From contig OZ221971.1 in the NCBI GenBank assembly GCA_965119685.1, positions 1 through 64,000 of the forward strand: 64,000 bases of DNA, given 5' to 3'. The DNA comes from Merdibacter sp965119685 (GTDB lineage: Bacteria > Bacillota_I > Bacilli_A > Erysipelotrichales > Erysipelotrichaceae). The notes beneath the pieces are model-generated. The model saw only the letters and a list, made by a program, of their open reading frames with translations. It did not search any database and was not told the origin of the DNA. The position numbers and the translations under genes were made by a program. This document shows, piece by piece, positions 38,851-47,779 of this stretch (positions are counted from its first letter, which is position 1; the number at the start of each line of letters is the position of its first letter).

Positions 38851-39270
38851 TTACATCTCGAAGCCTTCGACCTTGATTCCCATGTTGCGGGCGGTACCGG
38901 CGACAATGCGCATGGCAGCCTCCACATCATTGGCGTTGAGGTCTGGCATCTTATACTCGGCGATCTCCTTTAACTGATCAACCGTGATCGTACCGGCCGT
39001 CTCTTTCTGGTCGGCACTTGCCTTTTGAATCTTAGCGGCCTTCTTCAGCAGAATGGCTGCCGGCGTCGTTTTCAATACGAAGTCAAAGGACTTGTCCTCG
39101 TATGCGGTGATGATTACCGGAACCAAGTCACCCGCACGGTCTTTTGTCGCATCGTTAAATGCGGTGCAGAACTGCGGCATGTTGATACCGGCGCTGGCCA
39201 AAGCCGGTCCCGGTCTGGCTCCTCCTGCAGGGAACTGCAGCTTACATACCTTTGCAACTTTTTTGCTCAC
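38851..39270 (-). CDS. rplK: 50S ribosomal protein L11
   Basis: 139 residues from GTG 39270. GGAGG eight bases before this GTG decides the start; another GTG three codons upstream overlaps the ribosome site. N-terminal KKVAKVCKLQFPAGGARPGP and ALASAGINMPQFCTAFN differ from the usual PPVGPALGQxGVNI wording, a variation I associate with Erysipelotrichia-like lineages. The rRNA-binding C-terminal domain is normal (TPAAILLKKAAKIQK, GTARNMGIKVEGF). First gene of the rplK-rplA operon. Confidence 0.97.
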   Translation of the reverse strand: MSKKVAKVCKLQFPAGGARPGPALASAGINMPQFCTAFNDATKDRAGDLVPVIITAYEDKSFDFVLKTTPAAILLKKAAKIQKASADQKETAGTITVDQLKEIAEYKMPDLNANDVEAAMRIVAGTARNMGIKVEGFEM

Positions 39271-39362
39271 AAGACACACCTCCTATATTTGTTGTCTCAT
39301 GCAGTGGTTCTGGGACGGTTGCACGTCCTCCCACGCACGCTGTCCGTATCGACAGCGATAGT
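39271..39362 (-). promoter_or_regulatory. Structured leader of rplK-rplA
   Basis: The ~90-nt untranslated leader contains a strong CGCTGTC/GACAGCG hairpin and a GGGA-GGACG...CGTCCC hairpin. L1 autoregulates this operon in many bacteria through an mRNA mimic of its rRNA site, and this leader could serve that role (inference). Confidence 0.45.
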
Positions 39363-39391
39363 ATTTTACAGTGTTTGCGATAGAAAAGCAA
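39363..39391 (-). promoter_or_regulatory. Promoter of rplK-rplA
   Basis: Minus strand: -35 TTGCTT (39386-39391), 17-bp spacer, -10 TAAAAT (39363-39368) with TG just before it. From here to 39674 I see no other feature. Confidence 0.7.
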
Positions 39392-39674
39392 GCATAATCG
39401 CCGTTTTTAGGATATTTTGTGGTTTTGTTTCTGGCAGCGCCCGTCAAACTTCCTCAATCGCCGTGCAAATATGCGATTTCCTTTTTATTTTGTATGTAGT
39501 TCCTGCTTTCACACGCCGAAACGCTCACCTATCCAAAGGGGCGTTCACCAGCGGACCGCGTCAAAAACCAACGCCTCCCCGCAAGAGAATCCCTTGTCAA
39601 TGGCGCTTGGCAAACGGAAGATTCCAAAATCTAAGCGATCTGCGTTCGTTCATCGCGTTGCTTTTGCCGATCCC

Positions 39675-40364
39675 TCACTCCCGCGTCCTTCTTCGTTTGG
39701 CCGCTTTCTCCCATACGCTGCACAAATCCTGCCAAAATGCGCCGGGCGCCTGTATGAGATCAATCAGAAAGGAAGAGATGGTGACGGTGACGATGGAATA
39801 TAGAATGCGCGTGAACGGAAGATAACTCAGCGAGAGCAAAAGCACCGTCAAATCGGTAAACAGGTAACAGCGCGACAGCCGCCATCCGCTTATGCGGGAG
39901 ATGACCAGAGCTAACGCATCATCCCCGCCGCTGGAACCGCCCTGACGCACGATCAAACCGACGCCGACGCCGACAAACATCCCGCCAAACAGCGCCGCAA
40001 GCAGCGGCTGCTTGGAAAGATCCGGCAGCATCGGCGGAAACAGTTCCCACAGCTTGTAAAACAGCGATACACTCAGCGTCGAAACCAAAGACACACATAG
40101 AAAGCGCCTGCCTAAATAACGATAGGCTAACAGATAGCACGCCGCGTCTAACAGCGGTGTGAGATAAGCGGGAGAAAGGCCGATCCAATGCTTTGCCAAC
40201 AGCATAGCGCCGATCACCCCGCCCTCAGTAATTCCCGTGCGCTGATGAATGTTATGAATGCCGAAGCTGCAAATCGCCGCGCCGAGGACGATCAGACACA
40301 GCTTTTTCCACGACAACGCAAGCCTCAGCTTTTCCCAGAGAGCGGATATCAGTTCTCTTTGCAT
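39675..40364 (-). CDS. YitT family membrane protein
   Basis: 229 residues with about five or six membrane helices. The first repeat ICSFGIHNIHQRTGITEGGV (YitT family GGxxGxxxL region) and the second GVGVGLIVRQGGSSGGDDAL are the hallmark glycine-rich loops of the YitT/DUF161 transporter-like family. The C-terminal soluble DUF2179 domain found in many relatives is absent; the protein ends with a basic tail (KAAKRRRTRE). Function of the family is unknown. AAGGAGG precedes the ATG; TTGACA is upstream, just next to one copy of a short direct repeat. Confidence 0.88.
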   Translation of the reverse strand: MQRELISALWEKLRLALSWKKLCLIVLGAAICSFGIHNIHQRTGITEGGVIGAMLLAKHWIGLSPAYLTPLLDAACYLLAYRYLGRRFLCVSLVSTLSVSLFYKLWELFPPMLPDLSKQPLLAALFGGMFVGVGVGLIVRQGGSSGGDDALALVISRISGWRLSRCYLFTDLTVLLLSLSYLPFTRILYSIVTVTISSFLIDLIQAPGAFWQDLCSVWEKAAKRRRTRE

Positions 40365-40420
40365 GATAAAACCTCCTTACTTCTTATTTATCATAAAGGA
40401 TATAGCCACTAGATTGTCAA

Positions 40421-40455
40421 GTCCTCATAAAAAGAAGTTTATCAACGTCTGGTGT
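40421..40455. repeat. Short direct repeat upstream of the YitT gene, copy 1
   Basis: Begins with GTCCTCATAAAAAGAAGTT and continues with partial similarity to the copy at 40538. The TTGACA box upstream of the YitT gene abuts it. Confidence 0.6.
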
Positions 40456-40537
40456 AAATTTGATAATTTCTAAGTAGAAGAAAATAGACTTTTTCCGTAA
40501 GGAGAAAGCGTTCTTCTGAAATCCTTGATCTTTGACA

Positions 40538-40572
40538 GTCCTCATAAAAAGAAGTTCATCAGCGGACAGTGT
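40538..40572. repeat. Short direct repeat upstream of the YitT gene, copy 2
   Basis: The first 19 bases are identical to copy 1 at 40421, and similarity decays afterwards (ATCAACG/ATCAGCG). The rest of this 480-base intergenic stretch shows only the hairpin at 40612-40662. Confidence 0.6.
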
Positions 40573-40611
40573 AATCAACGAGTGAAAGCATTATTGAATA
40601 CGCGCTGGTTG

Positions 40612-40662
40612 ACAAAAATAAGTGCAGCTGTCAAAGGGAACACCTCTTTGACAACCGCACTT
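40612..40662 (-). terminator. Terminator of the aldo/keto reductase gene
   Basis: Long imperfect stem with CTTTGACA/TGTCAAAG and GTGC/GCAC arms, followed on the minus strand by TTATTTTTG. Lies about 185 bases after the stop at 40847. Confidence 0.65.
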
Positions 40663-40846
40663 TCATAGCGCGAAGCACATTATCCTTTGCTGATTTGGCT
40701 CCTGCCTGAAAGACATGGACGAATGCCGCTTGTTGAAATGGCTTTGTTCACCCGATCCGCTAAAGATACCCCACCGCTTTCCTTATGACAAGCGTGCAGA
40801 CATCAGCGCCCTGTCAGCGCATCCCGATGAACGCTCTTACCCTTGT

Positions 40847-41941
40847 TTATCTTCCGAAATAGGCCGCAATTTCTTTCATCCGCATGCTTTGTGCAACGGA
40901 AAACGGGCAGCGGCTGTCACAATGGCCGCATTGAACGCAGTCGGACGCATGAATGTCCAAGCCTTGATAATGCGCCGCCGCCATCGTATCGCCGTTTCTC
41001 GCCAAATCGTAATACTTGTTGATCAGCCCGATATCCAGCCCTGCGGGACAAGGCCTGCAATGGTTGCAATAGACGCATTTGCCGAGGGCGTCCGCGGGGC
41101 TGAAAGAACCGATGATCGAATAATCCCGCTCTTCCTTGGAAGCGTTGAAAAAGCCCAGCAGATGCTCCACCTGCGAAACGCTGCTCATCCCCGGCAGCAC
41201 CGTCAAAACACCGGGACGATCAAGCGCGTACTGCATGCACTGATACTGGGTCAGCGCCTTTTGAAAAGGGGAGATGGAAGCGTCTAACAGCTGCCCGCCG
41301 GAGAAAGGCTTCATCACGGAAATGCCGATCCCCTCCGCCTCACAGCGGCGATACACGGCAAAGCGTTCCTCTACGGAGCCATTGGCGTACTCGCCCTTTT
41401 GATAATCGTACCCGGGATTGATGGAGAACATCAGCATGTCCACCTCCACTTCATCCAGCACGCGCTGAATGACGGAGGGCGTATGTGAAGACAGGCCGAT
41501 ATGGCGGACGACGCCCTGCGCTTTCAGCTCCATCAAATAAGCCAGCGCTTTGTTTTGGCGATAGTCCTGCCAGTCAGAAAGCTCGTCGATGCAATGGATA
41601 AATCCATAATCGATATAATCCGTACCAAGCTGTGAAAGCTGTCGAGCAACGCTGCGTTTCACCGTTTCGCCATCTGTGCTCCAGCCATAGACTCCCTTGG
41701 AATAATCCGCGCCGAAATGTATCTGATAATATACCTGCTCGCGCACGTCGCCCAACGCCTTGCGAAAATAAGGAAAAGTCTTTTCATCTGCCGTAGCCAG
41801 ATCAAAATAATTGACGCCGCCTGCATACGCGCGGCGCAAAGCCGCAATCGCCTCTGATTCCTTTGCCTCACAGATATAAGAGGTGCCAAACCCCAACATG
41901 CTGATGCGATCGCCGGTTTTTCTGTTTGTCCGATATTCCAT
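40847..41941 (-). CDS. Aldo/keto reductase with C-terminal 4Fe-4S ferredoxin domain
   Basis: 364 residues. TIM-barrel NAD(P)H-dependent aldo/keto reductase: ISMLGFGTSYI at the start, GVNYFDLATAD in place of the usual GxxxxDTA, GTDYIDYGFIHCIDEL with the conserved His, RHIGLSSHTPSVIQ and GISVMKPFSGG. C-terminal cysteine clusters CVYCNHCRPCP and CVQCGHCDSRCP would hold iron-sulfur clusters, as in the ferredoxin-fused AKR group of anaerobes. Substrate unknown. AGGAG before the ATG. Monocistronic by position. Confidence 0.92.
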   Translation of the reverse strand: MEYRTNRKTGDRISMLGFGTSYICEAKESEAIAALRRAYAGGVNYFDLATADEKTFPYFRKALGDVREQVYYQIHFGADYSKGVYGWSTDGETVKRSVARQLSQLGTDYIDYGFIHCIDELSDWQDYRQNKALAYLMELKAQGVVRHIGLSSHTPSVIQRVLDEVEVDMLMFSINPGYDYQKGEYANGSVEERFAVYRRCEAEGIGISVMKPFSGGQLLDASISPFQKALTQYQCMQYALDRPGVLTVLPGMSSVSQVEHLLGFFNASKEERDYSIIGSFSPADALGKCVYCNHCRPCPAGLDIGLINKYYDLARNGDTMAAAHYQGLDIHASDCVQCGHCDSRCPFSVAQSMRMKEIAAYFGR

Positions 41942-42655
41942 AGTTCTCTCCTCTTTGAAGCTCGCCTGATGCTATACAAAGACGCCCGCAGCATAACATC
42001 CATCAAAGCGTACAGCTTCACTTTCCATTTTGACCTTCTTGTTCATACCTCTCTCATGCGGCGATACGCCTTGATCTCCCTATCCCCTTGTGCGTTTATA
42101 CAAGCAAGCGGCGCCCGCGCCGTCTTTTCCATGATAAAGCCGTTCCCCGCAAGGGGAAGCATCTGCCTTTTGACATGAGGCTTACGTCAGCGATCAGATG
42201 CGGGCAAACGCCGTTAGCGCTTCATGGTATGGGCGATGGTTTTTCGTTTTCCCTGTCTGCGCCTTTTCCAAAAGAGAGGGGGGAGAACTTTCCAGCCGAT
42301 GAGATGCTCTTTCATCATCAGTATAACCATACGGGCAGAAAATGACAAATGCTGATTGATTATAAAATACCATAACCATCCGTTATGGTAATCACGCTGC
42401 CATCCGCTTCCATCAGTAAAGACAACCGCCCTGAAAACGATAACGCCGCCAGTCGGATGATTGCCGGCAAAAAGCAGGAGCCATCGATGCGTTTTCATCC
42501 GCACAGTGAAGGATAGCGCTCTTAACCATCAACGTGTTTCCATACCTAGGCACTCCTGTCACCTCTCATGCGAAAACAGCCGTTTATGCACAACCGCCAC
42601 GCTCCCCTCAACTTTTCTTTTCATCCATCTTCGTATTCTGGCAAAAGCCAAAAAA
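41942..42655. other. Intergenic, no supported gene
   Basis: About 700 bases between the aldo/keto reductase gene and the hairpin repeats. Open frames here (for instance 42214-42504 minus) have no ribosome site or recognisable protein pattern. I see no promoter or RNA that I can support. Confidence 0.4.
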
Positions 42656-42757
42656 AAGCCGAGAGAGCATAGCTTTGGTGTACTCCTTTTTTTGCTGACA
42701 GATTCACCAATCTACTGTCATGCTACAAAGACGCCGATCACTTTCCCCTATCGGCTT
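42656..42757 (-). repeat. Tandem ~100-nt long-hairpin element, distal copy
   Basis: On the minus strand, AAGCCGATAGGGG pairs with GCTCTCTCGGCTT (one mismatch, one wobble) and is followed by T8. The centre holds GACAGTAGATT-GGTG-AATCTGTC, a perfect-type inner hairpin, identical over 26 nt to the proximal copy, and AAAAGGAGTACACCAA is also shared. Could be a terminator, a stable RNA or a mobile palindrome. Confidence 0.75.
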
Positions 42758-42787
42758 ATCCCTATATCCTTTTTTGCGCAAAGCAAA

Positions 42788-42881
42788 AAGCCGATAGAGC
42801 ATAGTTGGTGTACTCCTTTTTCACTGACAGATTCACCAATCTACTGTCACGCTAAGGAGACACCTGTCGCTCTATCGGCTT
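42788..42881 (-). repeat. Tandem ~100-nt long-hairpin element, copy next to leuB (also a likely terminator)
   Basis: Outer 13-bp perfect inverted repeat AAGCCGATAGAGC/GCTCTATCGGCTT, a second stem GGTGTCTCCTT/AAGGAGTACACC, and an apical hairpin with GGTG loop. On the minus strand T5 follows. It begins 35 bases after the leuB stop, so it probably terminates the leucine operon, but it is far longer than a normal terminator. Confidence 0.75.
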
Positions 42882-42915
42882 ATCCTCGTATTCTTTGATA
42901 ACGCCGTTATCGCTG

Positions 42916-43992
42916 TTAGCGGCGCAATGTCGAAACGATCTGATCGCCCATCTCACTGCAAGACAGCTTACTCATCCCTGTCTCCATGATGTCGGCGCAG
43001 CGATAGCCCTCGCTGAGCACCTGTTCGACGGCGTCCTCGATCTGCTTTTGTTCCTCGTCCAAATCAAAGGCGTATTTCAGCATCAGCCCCGCCGAGAGAA
43101 TCATGCCGATGGGATTGGCGATGTTTTGCCCGGCGATATCCGGCGCGGAACCGTGAATCGGCTCATACATGCCCCGCTTGCTCTCCCCCAGAGAGGCGCT
43201 TGGAATCAAACCGATGCTGCCGGTGATCATGCTCGCTTCATCGCTCAGGATGTCGCCGAACATGTTTTCCGTGACCAGCACGTCAAACTGCGAAGGATTT
43301 TTGACGATCTGCATAGCGGCATTGTCCACCAGCATATCCTCACAGGTGACGTCGGGATATTCCTTTGCGACCTCATGGACGACCTTTCGCCACAAACGGC
43401 TGGTATCGAGCACATTTGCTTTATCGACCGAGATCACCCGCGCGTTTCGCTTGCGTGCCGTCTGAAAGGCGGTATGGGCGATGCGGCGAATCTCATGCTC
43501 CCCATAGCGCATGTCATCACTCGCCCAAAGCTCCCCCTCGATAGTCTCCGTCTTTTTTGCGCCGAAGTACACGCCGCCGATCAATTCACGCACGACCATG
43601 AAGTCGATTCCCTGATCTACGATTTCCGCTTTCAGCGGCGATGCGTGTTTCAGCTGTGAGAAGATCTTCGCCGGGCGCAGGTTGGCATACAATCCCAGCT
43701 CTTTACGCAGGGATAACAGCGCTTTTTCCGGACGGATCGCAGGATCGACCCCATCCCATTTCGGACCGCCGACAGCGGCTAACAGCACAGAATCGCTCTC
43801 TAAGCACGCCTGCAAGCTCTCCTTGGGCAAAGAGGTGCCAAAGCGGTCGATCGCACAGCCGCCGGCGCACACCGGCACATACGTAAAGTGATGCCCATGC
43901 AGTTCCTCGATACAGCGAAGCACCTTGACGGCTTCCGCCATGATTTCCGGCCCGATGCCATCCCCCTCAATCAGCGCAATGCGTTTTTCCAT
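42916..43992 (-). CDS. leuB: 3-isopropylmalate dehydrogenase
   Basis: 358 residues. Oxidatively decarboxylates 3-isopropylmalate to 2-ketoisocaproate (third step of leucine synthesis), NAD-dependent. GDGIGPEIMAEAVKVL, AVGGPKWDG, LRKELGLYANLRPAK, VVRELIGGVYFG, DKANVLDTSRLWR, DNAAMQIVKNPSQFDV, NMFGDILSDEASMITGSIG and EPIHGSAPDIAGQNIANP are the family blocks, with the Mg-binding Asp residues present. Last gene of the operon: its ATG lies one base after the leuD stop. Followed by the tandem hairpins. Confidence 0.98.
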   Translation of the reverse strand: MEKRIALIEGDGIGPEIMAEAVKVLRCIEELHGHHFTYVPVCAGGCAIDRFGTSLPKESLQACLESDSVLLAAVGGPKWDGVDPAIRPEKALLSLRKELGLYANLRPAKIFSQLKHASPLKAEIVDQGIDFMVVRELIGGVYFGAKKTETIEGELWASDDMRYGEHEIRRIAHTAFQTARKRNARVISVDKANVLDTSRLWRKVVHEVAKEYPDVTCEDMLVDNAAMQIVKNPSQFDVLVTENMFGDILSDEASMITGSIGLIPSASLGESKRGMYEPIHGSAPDIAGQNIANPIGMILSAGLMLKYAFDLDEEQKQIEDAVEQVLSEGYRCADIMETGMSKLSCSEMGDQIVSTLRR

Positions 43993-43993
43993 A

Positions 43994-44485
43994 TCAATAG
44001 TCCCCCTTGCGGATCGCGTTCATCAGTCCGTTGTTTTTCATGATGTTTTGGATGAAGGGCGGGAAAGGCTCCGCCTGATAAGTCTCATCCTTTGTCAGGT
44101 TGTGAATCGTTCCGCTGTCAAAATCCACCGCAATTTCATCCCCGGCGTCAATCGCATCGCAGGCAGCTTCACACTCTAAAATCGCTAAGCCGATGTTGAT
44201 CGCATTGCGATAGAAGATGCGGGCAAACGATTTGGCGATCACACAGCTGATGCCGCTCTCTTTAATGGCGATCGGCGCGTGCTCACGTGAAGAACCGCAG
44301 CCGAAATTCCATCCGGCGACGATGATGTCGCCCGCTTTGACGCGATCGACAAACGATGTGTCAATGTCGCACATGCAGTGCGCAGCCAGCTCCTTGGGAT
44401 CGCTGGTATTGAGATAACGAGCCGGAATGATGACGTCGGTATCGACGTTGTCCGGATATACATGACTCTTTCCTTGTGCTTTCAT
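43994..44485 (-). CDS. leuD: 3-isopropylmalate dehydratase small subunit
   Basis: 163 residues from ATG 44485 with GGAGGAG upstream; a longer frame to 44740 runs inside leuC and is a shadow. Swivel domain of the aconitase family: NVDTDVIIPARYLN, GWNFGCGSSREHAPIAIK and SFARIFYRNAINIGL. With LeuC it isomerises 2- to 3-isopropylmalate. Short 163-residue form typical of the Firmicutes/archaeal LeuD branch. Confidence 0.97.
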   Translation of the reverse strand: MKAQGKSHVYPDNVDTDVIIPARYLNTSDPKELAAHCMCDIDTSFVDRVKAGDIIVAGWNFGCGSSREHAPIAIKESGISCVIAKSFARIFYRNAINIGLAILECEAACDAIDAGDEIAVDFDSGTIHNLTKDETYQAEPFPPFIQNIMKNNGLMNAIRKGDY

Positions 44486-44499
44486 CGTGCTCTCCTCCT

Positions 44500-45756
44500 T
44501 TACTTTGCCGCCGTGATGTACCCGGCAACCGCACTGGCCGCCGCCGTTGCCGGGCTGGCCAAATACACCTGAGATTCCACATGGCCCATCCGTCCGACAA
44601 AGTTGCGGTTCGTCGTCGCCACACAGCGCTCTCCCTGTGCCAAAATTCCCATATAGCCCCCTAAGCACGGGCCGCAGGTCGGTGTGGAAACGACACAGCC
44701 GGCATCTATGAAGATGTCCGTATAGCCCCGCTTGATGCACTCTTTATAGACGCTTTGGGTCGCCGGGATGATGATGCAGCGCACGCCCTTGGCGACATGC
44801 TTGCCCGCCAAGATCTCCGCCGCCGCCTGCATATCCGAGATACGCCCGTTGGTGCAGGAACCGATCACCACCTGATCGATGGCGATTTCCTCATCGATCT
44901 CATCCGCCGTCTTGGTGTTTTCCGGCAGATGCGGGAAAGCGATCGTCGGTTTGATGTCGCTCAAATTGATCTCATAGGTTTTGGCATAGACGGCGTCCGC
45001 ATCGGCATGATATTCCTGATAAGGGCGGCGCAGACGCTCTTTCACATACGCGCGCGTCACATCGTCCACCTCGAAGATACCGTTTTTAGCGCCCGCCTCG
45101 ATCGCCATATTGCAGATCGTTAAACGATCATCCATCGTCAGGGAAGCAACGCCCTCGCCGCAAAACTCCATCGACTGATACAACGCGCCGTCCACGCCGA
45201 TTTTGCCGATGATGTGCAGGATGACATCCTTGCCGCTCACATGCTTGTTCAGCTTTCCTCTCAGCACAAAGCGAATCGCCTCAGGCACCTTAAACCAGCA
45301 TTTACCGGTTGCCATACCCGCCGCCATATCGGTGCTGCCTACGCCGGTGCTAAACGCGCCTAACGCGCCGTAGGTACACGTATGCGAATCCGCGCCGATG
45401 ATGCACTCTCCCGGTCCGACGATGCCCTTTTCCGGCAGCAGCGCGTGCTCGATGCCCATTTCTCCGACATCATAGAAGTGCTCGATGTCATGCGCATAAG
45501 CAAACGTGCGGCACTCCTTGCACTGCTGGGCGGCCTTGATGTCTTTATTGGGAGCGAAGTGATCCATCACCATTGCCACTCTGCCCGGATCAAACACCTT
45601 TGCAAACCCGTTTTTCTCAAACTCTTTGATGGCGACCGGCGAGGTGATGTCGTTGCCCAGCACCATATCCAGCTTCGCCTCGATCAACTGTCCGGCTGTC
45701 ACCTGATCCAAGCCGGCATGCGCCGCCAAGATCTTCTGTGTCATTGTCATTCCCAT
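44500..45756 (-). CDS. leuC: 3-isopropylmalate dehydratase large subunit
   Basis: 418 residues, the shorter LeuC/HacA type that pairs with a 160-residue LeuD. 4Fe-4S ligands in VIGSCTNGRISDMQ and PTCGPCLGGYMGIL; GADSHTCTYGALGAFSTGVG and NRNFVGRMGH (substrate phosphate contact) are present. Starts with ATG preceded by GGAAGGG, three bases after leuA. Requires LeuD and an iron-sulfur cluster for activity. Confidence 0.98.
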   Translation of the reverse strand: MGMTMTQKILAAHAGLDQVTAGQLIEAKLDMVLGNDITSPVAIKEFEKNGFAKVFDPGRVAMVMDHFAPNKDIKAAQQCKECRTFAYAHDIEHFYDVGEMGIEHALLPEKGIVGPGECIIGADSHTCTYGALGAFSTGVGSTDMAAGMATGKCWFKVPEAIRFVLRGKLNKHVSGKDVILHIIGKIGVDGALYQSMEFCGEGVASLTMDDRLTICNMAIEAGAKNGIFEVDDVTRAYVKERLRRPYQEYHADADAVYAKTYEINLSDIKPTIAFPHLPENTKTADEIDEEIAIDQVVIGSCTNGRISDMQAAAEILAGKHVAKGVRCIIIPATQSVYKECIKRGYTDIFIDAGCVVSTPTCGPCLGGYMGILAQGERCVATTNRNFVGRMGHVESQVYLASPATAAASAVAGYITAAK

Positions 45757-45759
45757 CGT

Positions 45760-47454
45760 TTATCCCTTCCTTTCCTGTGCCCGCCGCTGAATCAGCGCGC
45801 GGTTGAGAGCGGAGAACAGCGCCATCACGCTGGAGGTGATGATGTCCTCATGAATGCCGACGCCCCACTGATCCAAGCCGCGGCAGTCCTTGATCTTTAC
45901 ATAGCTGACCGCCTTGGAGGTCGACCCCTTGCTTAAGGCATGCTCCTTATAATCCATGATGTCAAACTGTACGTTGGTGTTGCTTCGCAAAGCGTTGCTG
46001 AGCGCATCCAGACGGCCGTTGCCGCTGCCGACGATATTCTTGCGCTCCCCATCCGTGACGACGCGCAGCGTGCACAAAAAGGCGTCGCCCTCTCTGGCAA
46101 AGTGGAAGTCCTCCATCTCATAAGGCGCGTTCACATTGCGGTACTCCTTCTCAAAGAGATCCTTGACCTCATTGGGCAGCAGCTCCTTATGCTGCTCATC
46201 GCTGATCTCCTTCATGAAATAGCCGATGCCCTCGCGCATATCCATTGGCAGCTCATAGCCGTAATACTCCTCCAGCATGTAAGCGACGCCGCCCTTGCCC
46301 GATTGGGAGTTGATGCGGATGACGTCCGTCTCGTACATGCGGCCGACGTCTCTTGGGTCGATCGGCAGATACGGCACCGTCCACTGCTGCTCGCCGTTTT
46401 CCTCGCGATAGTGCATGCCCTTGGCGATCGCATCCTGATGCGAACCGCTGAACGCCGCAAACACCAGCTGTCCGGCATACGGCTGCCGATAGCCGACCTT
46501 CATGCGCGTCACCTGTTCGTAGACGTCCACGATATGCGGCATGTTGCTGAAATCCAGCTGTGGATCAACACCCATCGCATACATGTTCATCGCTAAAGTG
46601 ATGATGTCGACATTGCCGGTGCGCTCGCCGTTGCCAAACAGCGTTCCTTCGATGCGGTCGGCGCCCGCCAGCACGCCCATCTCGCTGTCCGCCACCCCAC
46701 AGCCGCGGTCGTTGTGCGGATGCAGAGAGATGACGACGTTTTCCCGATAGTTGATATGCTTGCACATGTATTCGATCTGTGAGGCGTAGACATGCGGCAT
46801 GCTCATCTCCACCGTCACCGGCAGATTGATGATGACCTTGCGCTCGGCGCTTGGCTGCCATACGTCTAACACCGCGTTGCACACCTCCAGCGCATAGTCC
46901 ACCTCGGTACCGGTAAAGCTTTCCGGAGAATACTCAAAGCGATATCCACCGCCGTCGCGCTCGCTGAGCTTTGCCAACAGCTTTGCGCCCTCTACGGCAA
47001 TCTGCTTGATCTCCTCCTTGGATTTGCGAAACACCTGCTCCCGCTGTGCCAGCGAGGTGGAATTATAAAGGTGGATGACGACATTTTCACGCCTTGCGCC
47101 CTTCACCGCTTCAAAGGTGCGCTGAATGATATGCTCCCGCGCCTGCGTCAGCACCTGGATCGTCACATCCTGCGGGATGAGATCCTCCTCGATCAGCGTG
47201 CGGACAAATTCAAACTCCGTCTGTGAAGCAGCCGGGAAACCGACCTCAATTTCCTTGAAGCCGACCTCGACCAGCAGCTTGAAGAACTCCAGTTTCTCCT
47301 CCAAGCTCATCGGGATGATCAGCGACTGGTTGCCATCGCGCAAATCGACGCTGCACCAAGTCGGCGCTTTCTCGATATACTCTTTTTTCGTCCACTCCAT
47401 GCACGGCTCCGGCGGCATAAAATACTGTCGGCGATACTTTTCAAAACCTTTCAT
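45760..47454 (-). CDS. leuA: 2-isopropylmalate synthase (long, fungal-type)
   Basis: 564 residues from ATG 47454 with GAGGAGG ten bases upstream; the open frame to 47595 runs through the T-box leader and is not coding. Condenses 2-ketoisovalerate with acetyl-CoA, the committed leucine step. WCSVDLRDGNQSL (catalytic Arg-Asp and metal), GFKEIEVGFPAASQTEFEF, VISLHPHNDRGCGVADSE (metal-binding His pair) and a C-terminal regulatory domain with VGSGNGRLDALSNALR and DQWGVGIHEDIITSSV, where leucine feedback acts. N-terminal MKGFEKYRRQYFMPPEP marks the LeuA type 2 group. Confidence 0.98.
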   Translation of the reverse strand: MKGFEKYRRQYFMPPEPCMEWTKKEYIEKAPTWCSVDLRDGNQSLIIPMSLEEKLEFFKLLVEVGFKEIEVGFPAASQTEFEFVRTLIEEDLIPQDVTIQVLTQAREHIIQRTFEAVKGARRENVVIHLYNSTSLAQREQVFRKSKEEIKQIAVEGAKLLAKLSERDGGGYRFEYSPESFTGTEVDYALEVCNAVLDVWQPSAERKVIINLPVTVEMSMPHVYASQIEYMCKHINYRENVVISLHPHNDRGCGVADSEMGVLAGADRIEGTLFGNGERTGNVDIITLAMNMYAMGVDPQLDFSNMPHIVDVYEQVTRMKVGYRQPYAGQLVFAAFSGSHQDAIAKGMHYREENGEQQWTVPYLPIDPRDVGRMYETDVIRINSQSGKGGVAYMLEEYYGYELPMDMREGIGYFMKEISDEQHKELLPNEVKDLFEKEYRNVNAPYEMEDFHFAREGDAFLCTLRVVTDGERKNIVGSGNGRLDALSNALRSNTNVQFDIMDYKEHALSKGSTSKAVSYVKIKDCRGLDQWGVGIHEDIITSSVMALFSALNRALIQRRAQERKG

Positions 47455-47498
47455 CTTCTGTTTTCCTCCTCGTTTGCCCTTGCGGCGCTGACAGGAAC

Positions 47499-47775
47499 AA
47501 AAAAGGCTCTCATCTTCCCATGAAGACGAAAGCCGAATTCTTTCGCGGTACCACTTCATTTGGTGAATATCCTTCACCCGCTCATTCCATATCACTGCCG
47601 AATATGATCTCTTTGATAACGGTCGAGAATCCCGATGACACTTACTGACCTTACGGCGTTCAAGTCACAGCTCCCGGGTGAGTAGAAACAAATGTCTGCA
47701 CTGTCTTTCACCGACCGACAGCTCTCTGCGGCAGGGGTCTTTGTCTCGATTCCCGTTCATCGCTTTTGTTGTTGA
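47499..47775 (-). promoter_or_regulatory. T-box leader of the leucine operon
   Basis: Minus strand: stem I with the AGAGAGCTG element (distal loop), the T-box bulge sequence GTGGTACCGCG (about 47545-47556) and a terminator GGCTTTCGTC...GATGAGAGCC with T6 (47499-47534). An upstream ACTCACCCGGGAGC segment offers CTC, a leucine codon, as candidate specifier. Uncharged leucyl-tRNA would favour the antiterminator and switch on leuACDB. Confidence 0.93.
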
Positions 47776-47779
47776 TTAA

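Noticed and set aside
42214..42504. 96-codon minus-strand frame between the reductase and leuB
   Set aside because: No ribosome site, odd composition and no family pattern.
42656..42881. CRISPR-like repeats
   Set aside because: Only two copies, palindromic over ~100 nt and with no short regular spacers, so not a CRISPR array.
43994..44740. Longer leuD start inside leuC
   Set aside because: The extension is out of family and lies in the leuC coding region; GGAGGAG and the LeuD N terminus point to 44485.
47455..47595. N-terminal extension of leuA
   Set aside because: These codons are the T-box antiterminator/terminator region; the ribosome site is at 47464-47470.
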